The notes below the pieces were generated by a model, which saw only the letters and a program-made list of their open reading frames with translations, was not told where the DNA came from and ran no database searches. A DNA stretch of 33,489 nt from contig CAMPET010000042.1 in assembly GCA_946803715.1 (NCBI GenBank), forward strand, positions 95,710 to 129,198. The letters are read 5' to 3'. Below are positions 30,952-33,489 of this stretch, piece by piece; within the stretch, counting starts at the first letter, position 1; every line of letters begins with the position of its first letter. The position numbers and the translations under genes are program-made. Origin of the DNA: Beroe ovata (taxonomy: Eukaryota > Ctenophora > Nuda > Beroida > Beroidae).

Positions 30952-31212
30952 GGAGAAAACCCATATGTTTTTAATGGTGGAGGGGATACCAGATGGTATG
31001 CATGGTATGACATACAATACGAACCATCTGTGGAAAACATATAAATGCTATGGTGATATTATATGTTGGCTGCTTCACTTAAACAAGCACACAAATATGA
31101 GACTGCATAATGGAGAAAAACATATCAGCACTACTTTCGTCACCAAATGGTGGAATCCCGTTTGGCATTCAGATGTAGCTAAACATGCGGTGAAAACACA
31201 TACGTACACACG
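30952..31212 (+). pseudogene. Decayed C2H2 zinc-finger remnant
   Basis: One frame starts GENPYVFNGGG, which looks like a TGEKPYxCxxCG finger start with cysteines lost. A shifted frame continues with YKCYGDIICWLLHL, then NMRLHNGEK (compare the xMRLHTGEK linker of tandem fingers), then TTFVTKWWN and SDVAKHAVKTHT (compare LxxHxxxHT). Linker and histidine spacing recall a tandem C2H2 array, but most zinc-binding cysteines are gone and the frame changes, so it is not functional. It may be a relic of a ZNF gene or of a transposon-borne finger protein. Confidence 0.35.
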
Positions 31213-31519
31213 ATAGGTCGCAATTAGATATTAAATAAATTCTAAGGAAGGGGTTGAAATTGTCTTGAACAAGATATCTGACGAGGTGCTTTAAGTGTCC
31301 ACTCAAATAACGCGATAACATTTCATATTTTAAACGTGATGGTCATATGCAGGCGGTTAACTTCTTGAGTAGTAGAAAAAGGATATCAACCTCGACAGTC
31401 ATTGGGACTCACATAACTTCAGAGCGCGGAGAAGACAATATATCTTGCTTTGACAAGTGCGATGAAATACCAAAATAGGGCGTGGAAGTATCCATTTTTC
31501 CCCATGGGACTTTATAGGT

Positions 31520-31652
31520 ACTGATTGATTTTGAATATGGTCTCTGCGACAATGCAATGAAACTGCATTTTAATAACTGAATCTTAGTTTTAATAACTTG
31601 ACATCGGGAATATTTTCGCAGAGACCATATTCAAAGATTAATCAATATCAGT
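31520..31652. mobile_element. Inverted-repeat element, 133 bp (MITE-like)
   Basis: The left end (ACTGATTGATTTTGAATATG, then GTCTCTGCGA) and the right end are reverse complements over about 30 bases, with a small gap in one arm. The middle of about 60 bp contains a direct repeat (TTTTAATAACT). TA flanks are present on both sides. No coding capacity. Confidence 0.65.
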
Positions 31653-32406
31653 TATACGACTAACAGTGATCCGACTATATAAGCCGATTGTTTTCTGGTG
31701 GCTTAGCATAATGAATAGGGCCAACTTAAACATCATTCATGACAAAGGTATCAGAACTGTGCACCAATATGAATAACAGCAGAGTGCAGACGTGTAGCTG
31801 CGACTTATAGACTGTGTCTTGAACCAGCTAGACAGTAGACAAATTGTTCATTTTAGATCTACAATAGACATTATAACATCTCAATGATAGTACTTATGGT
31901 TGCTTAGTAAGCTGTGTCGATGGACGCTAGCTGCAGGGCACTTGACAGGTCATAAGAATAGTTTGCAGCTTGATAGAAGGTTCATAGGTCATACTCATAT
32001 AAATAAAATCCATGCGAGAATGACGAATCGATAATATGTTCTATAGATTTGACAATTCTCAAAGTAGGATGAGGTGTTCGAAAGAGCACTTAGAATATTC
32101 GATAAAGTTCAAAGAGATGCGAGCGCATTTTGTGTGTGTGCGGTAGCGCATGACCGAAGGATTTCACACGAAGTCATGCATTTCTGAACACAAGGTGTTA
32201 ACAAGTGCTCTGGGAATGTCAAATAATGTTACGGAGTTTCATATCCAGATTGTATATATTGGAGTTCACATCTAGAATAGTTCATATCTAGATTGCCCAG
32301 AGTTCGCATGTCCCACGTGGAATTAGCACGTTCACTAGGCGCTGTCAAGTCACACGTGCTCTAATTTCAAATCTGTGATTAGGTATCATTTTACCTGTCA
32401 ATACCG

Positions 32407-32481
32407 CTTATACAGTATAAGTATAAGTTATACTTATAAGTATAAGTTATACGTATAAGTGATACGTATACGTATAAGTTA
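32407..32481. repeat. AT-rich tandem repeat
   Basis: Imperfect repeats of TATAAGTATAAGT and TACGTATAAGT, partly self-complementary. Confidence 0.85.
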
Positions 32482-32565
32482 TGTATTACTTTGATCATGA
32501 AGTGTTTCGCCCGTTTTTCATATTCATGTACATTTAACGGTTAAACTCAGGTCTCGGCCTGTGTA

Positions 32566-32609
32566 AAATGTGGTATAAATCGCTAAGTTTAGTGATTTAT
32601 ACCACATTT
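32566..32609. repeat. 44-bp hairpin (21-bp arms, 2-base loop)
   Basis: AAATGTGGTATAAATCGCTA plus A (32566-32586), loop GT, then the reverse complement with one mismatch (32589-32609). Pairing extends outward with gaps (GTGT / GTGTGATC). Confidence 0.85.
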
Positions 32610-32920
32610 GATCACACCATCTGAGTATAAGTATAAAAACGGCCGATTAGATATTGATGATCAGTTTTCCCAAGACTGGACAAAGCAACACGCAAAGCAA
32701 CACGCTCATAAAACCCTGTTGATCATAATACCGATCAACTGCACCCATTACCTACATGAACTTAACTCAAGTTTAATTACCATGTTATGCTAACCCATGG
32801 TAATATCAATAACCATGGATACGATGGACCGCATAAACCGAGTGCAGTTATAAGATAACAAAAACTCGTGCGTGTTAAAAACGTGATTATGCGACGCACT
32901 CGTGCGTGCCGAACATACAC

Positions 32921-32950
32921 ACAAACACACACACACACACACACACACAC
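32921..32950. repeat. (CA)n microsatellite
   Basis: CA-dinucleotide tract with one A insertion near its start. Confidence 0.9.
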
Positions 32951-33489
32951 ATATCCCACACAATTGTGATAATTTTGTAGCATACGGACATTAGTCGCCT
33001 ATCCTCCCACGTAACAGATCTGAGGTTAGACAAGCTGTGTTCATGTTAACTACAGAATACAGATAGCGATCCATAACAGTCGAAAACATAATCCTGCCTA
33101 GGTATAAACTTCTGCATACTGTCAAACTTATGACGTCATCATTGTTCTATGCGCATGGGCGAGATCAGAATTTTGGTAAGTACATGAGTAAAACAGAAGT
33201 GGTGAGCTATGTGATATGCAATATGATGATTGAGAATCCTGGAGGTATTTTTCTTTCGGGTGGCCACAATTGTCGCCACGAAAACAGCAAAAAATGATTC
33301 AATAAATGATCAGTAACAAAGTCACGCCACGTGTGAAATATGTTGGTTACATGTTATGTAACGGGCAAGCATCGTATCTTTATGCGATGTTACAGTTTTC
33401 ACAATATCTATCGCAATAACCTCATTAATCAATGTAACCCATGAACCATGGCACAGGCCATACACTGCTGTCACTGTCACTGTCACTTC

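Larger units (their letters stand above)
30475..33489. other. Gene-poor 3' end of the window
   Basis: No intact gene is recognised. It contains the decayed zinc-finger remnant, a 133-bp inverted-repeat element, a 44-bp hairpin, an AT repeat and a CA microsatellite, each listed separately. At 30531-30552 a short direct repeat (ACAGTTTTCATAAGC) occurs twice. Confidence 0.4.

Noticed and set aside
1-33489. tRNA or rRNA genes
   Set aside because: No cloverleaf with A and B boxes and no rRNA-like segment was noticed by eye; a covariance-model scan was not possible.

Overview
This is animal (metazoan) nuclear DNA. The genes are split by mostly short GT-AG introns and the families are animal ones: a full LSD1/KDM1A demethylase, a full FATP/SLC27-type very-long-chain acyl-CoA synthetase, a tetraspanin, a seven-exon rhodopsin-like GPCR, an Ig-like domain and an exon of the Pointed (PNT/SAM) domain found in ETS factors. 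The compact introns, many minisatellites and divergent receptor motifs suggest an invertebrate, perhaps an early-branching one. The sequence alone does not fix the phylum. Three N positions or runs (7392, 20976-20989, 28979) show that this is a draft assembly.

Layout. Positions 67-1114 (+) hold the 3' exons of an unrecognised gene joined entirely by phase-1 introns. Positions 1253-1434 (-) hold a PNT-domain exon, next to two tandem RFX-type X-box motifs. Positions 1734-2789 (-) hold the 3' exons of a single-pass membrane protein with a proline-rich tail. Positions 2790-8268 are gene-poor: they hold a 33-bp minisatellite, a triple CACGTG cluster, two exons of an Ig-like protein (5248-5729, +) and a 618-bp segment present twice in tandem with an N at the junction. 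Positions 8269-12176 (+) are the acyl-CoA synthetase (11 exons, 635 aa). It is convergent with LSD1 (13042-18421, -, 15 exons, 1220 aa), which has an unusually long acidic N-terminal part. LSD1 diverges from a tetraspanin (20380-21870, +) across about 2 kb that contains two inverted-repeat elements. The tetraspanin converges on the GPCR (22530-25905, -, 393 aa). From 25906 to the end the window is mostly non-coding, with microsatellites, a possible two-exon gene fragment (30090-30474, +), a decayed C2H2 zinc-finger remnant and three hairpin or inverted-repeat elements.

The genes do not form an operon or a pathway. They are ordinary neighbours: a lipid-metabolism enzyme, a chromatin enzyme and several cell-surface proteins. 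I see no convincing new multi-gene system. The most interesting signals are small: a MITE family with two copies here (one with a perfect 10-bp target duplication), a 284-bp fold-back with 52-bp arms, a triplicated 3' splice site in the acyl-CoA synthetase, a stop-free in-frame intron near the LSD1 C-terminus, the LSD1 N-terminal extension, and X-box and E-box clusters. All gene models were built by hand from splice signals and reading-phase continuity, without transcript data.
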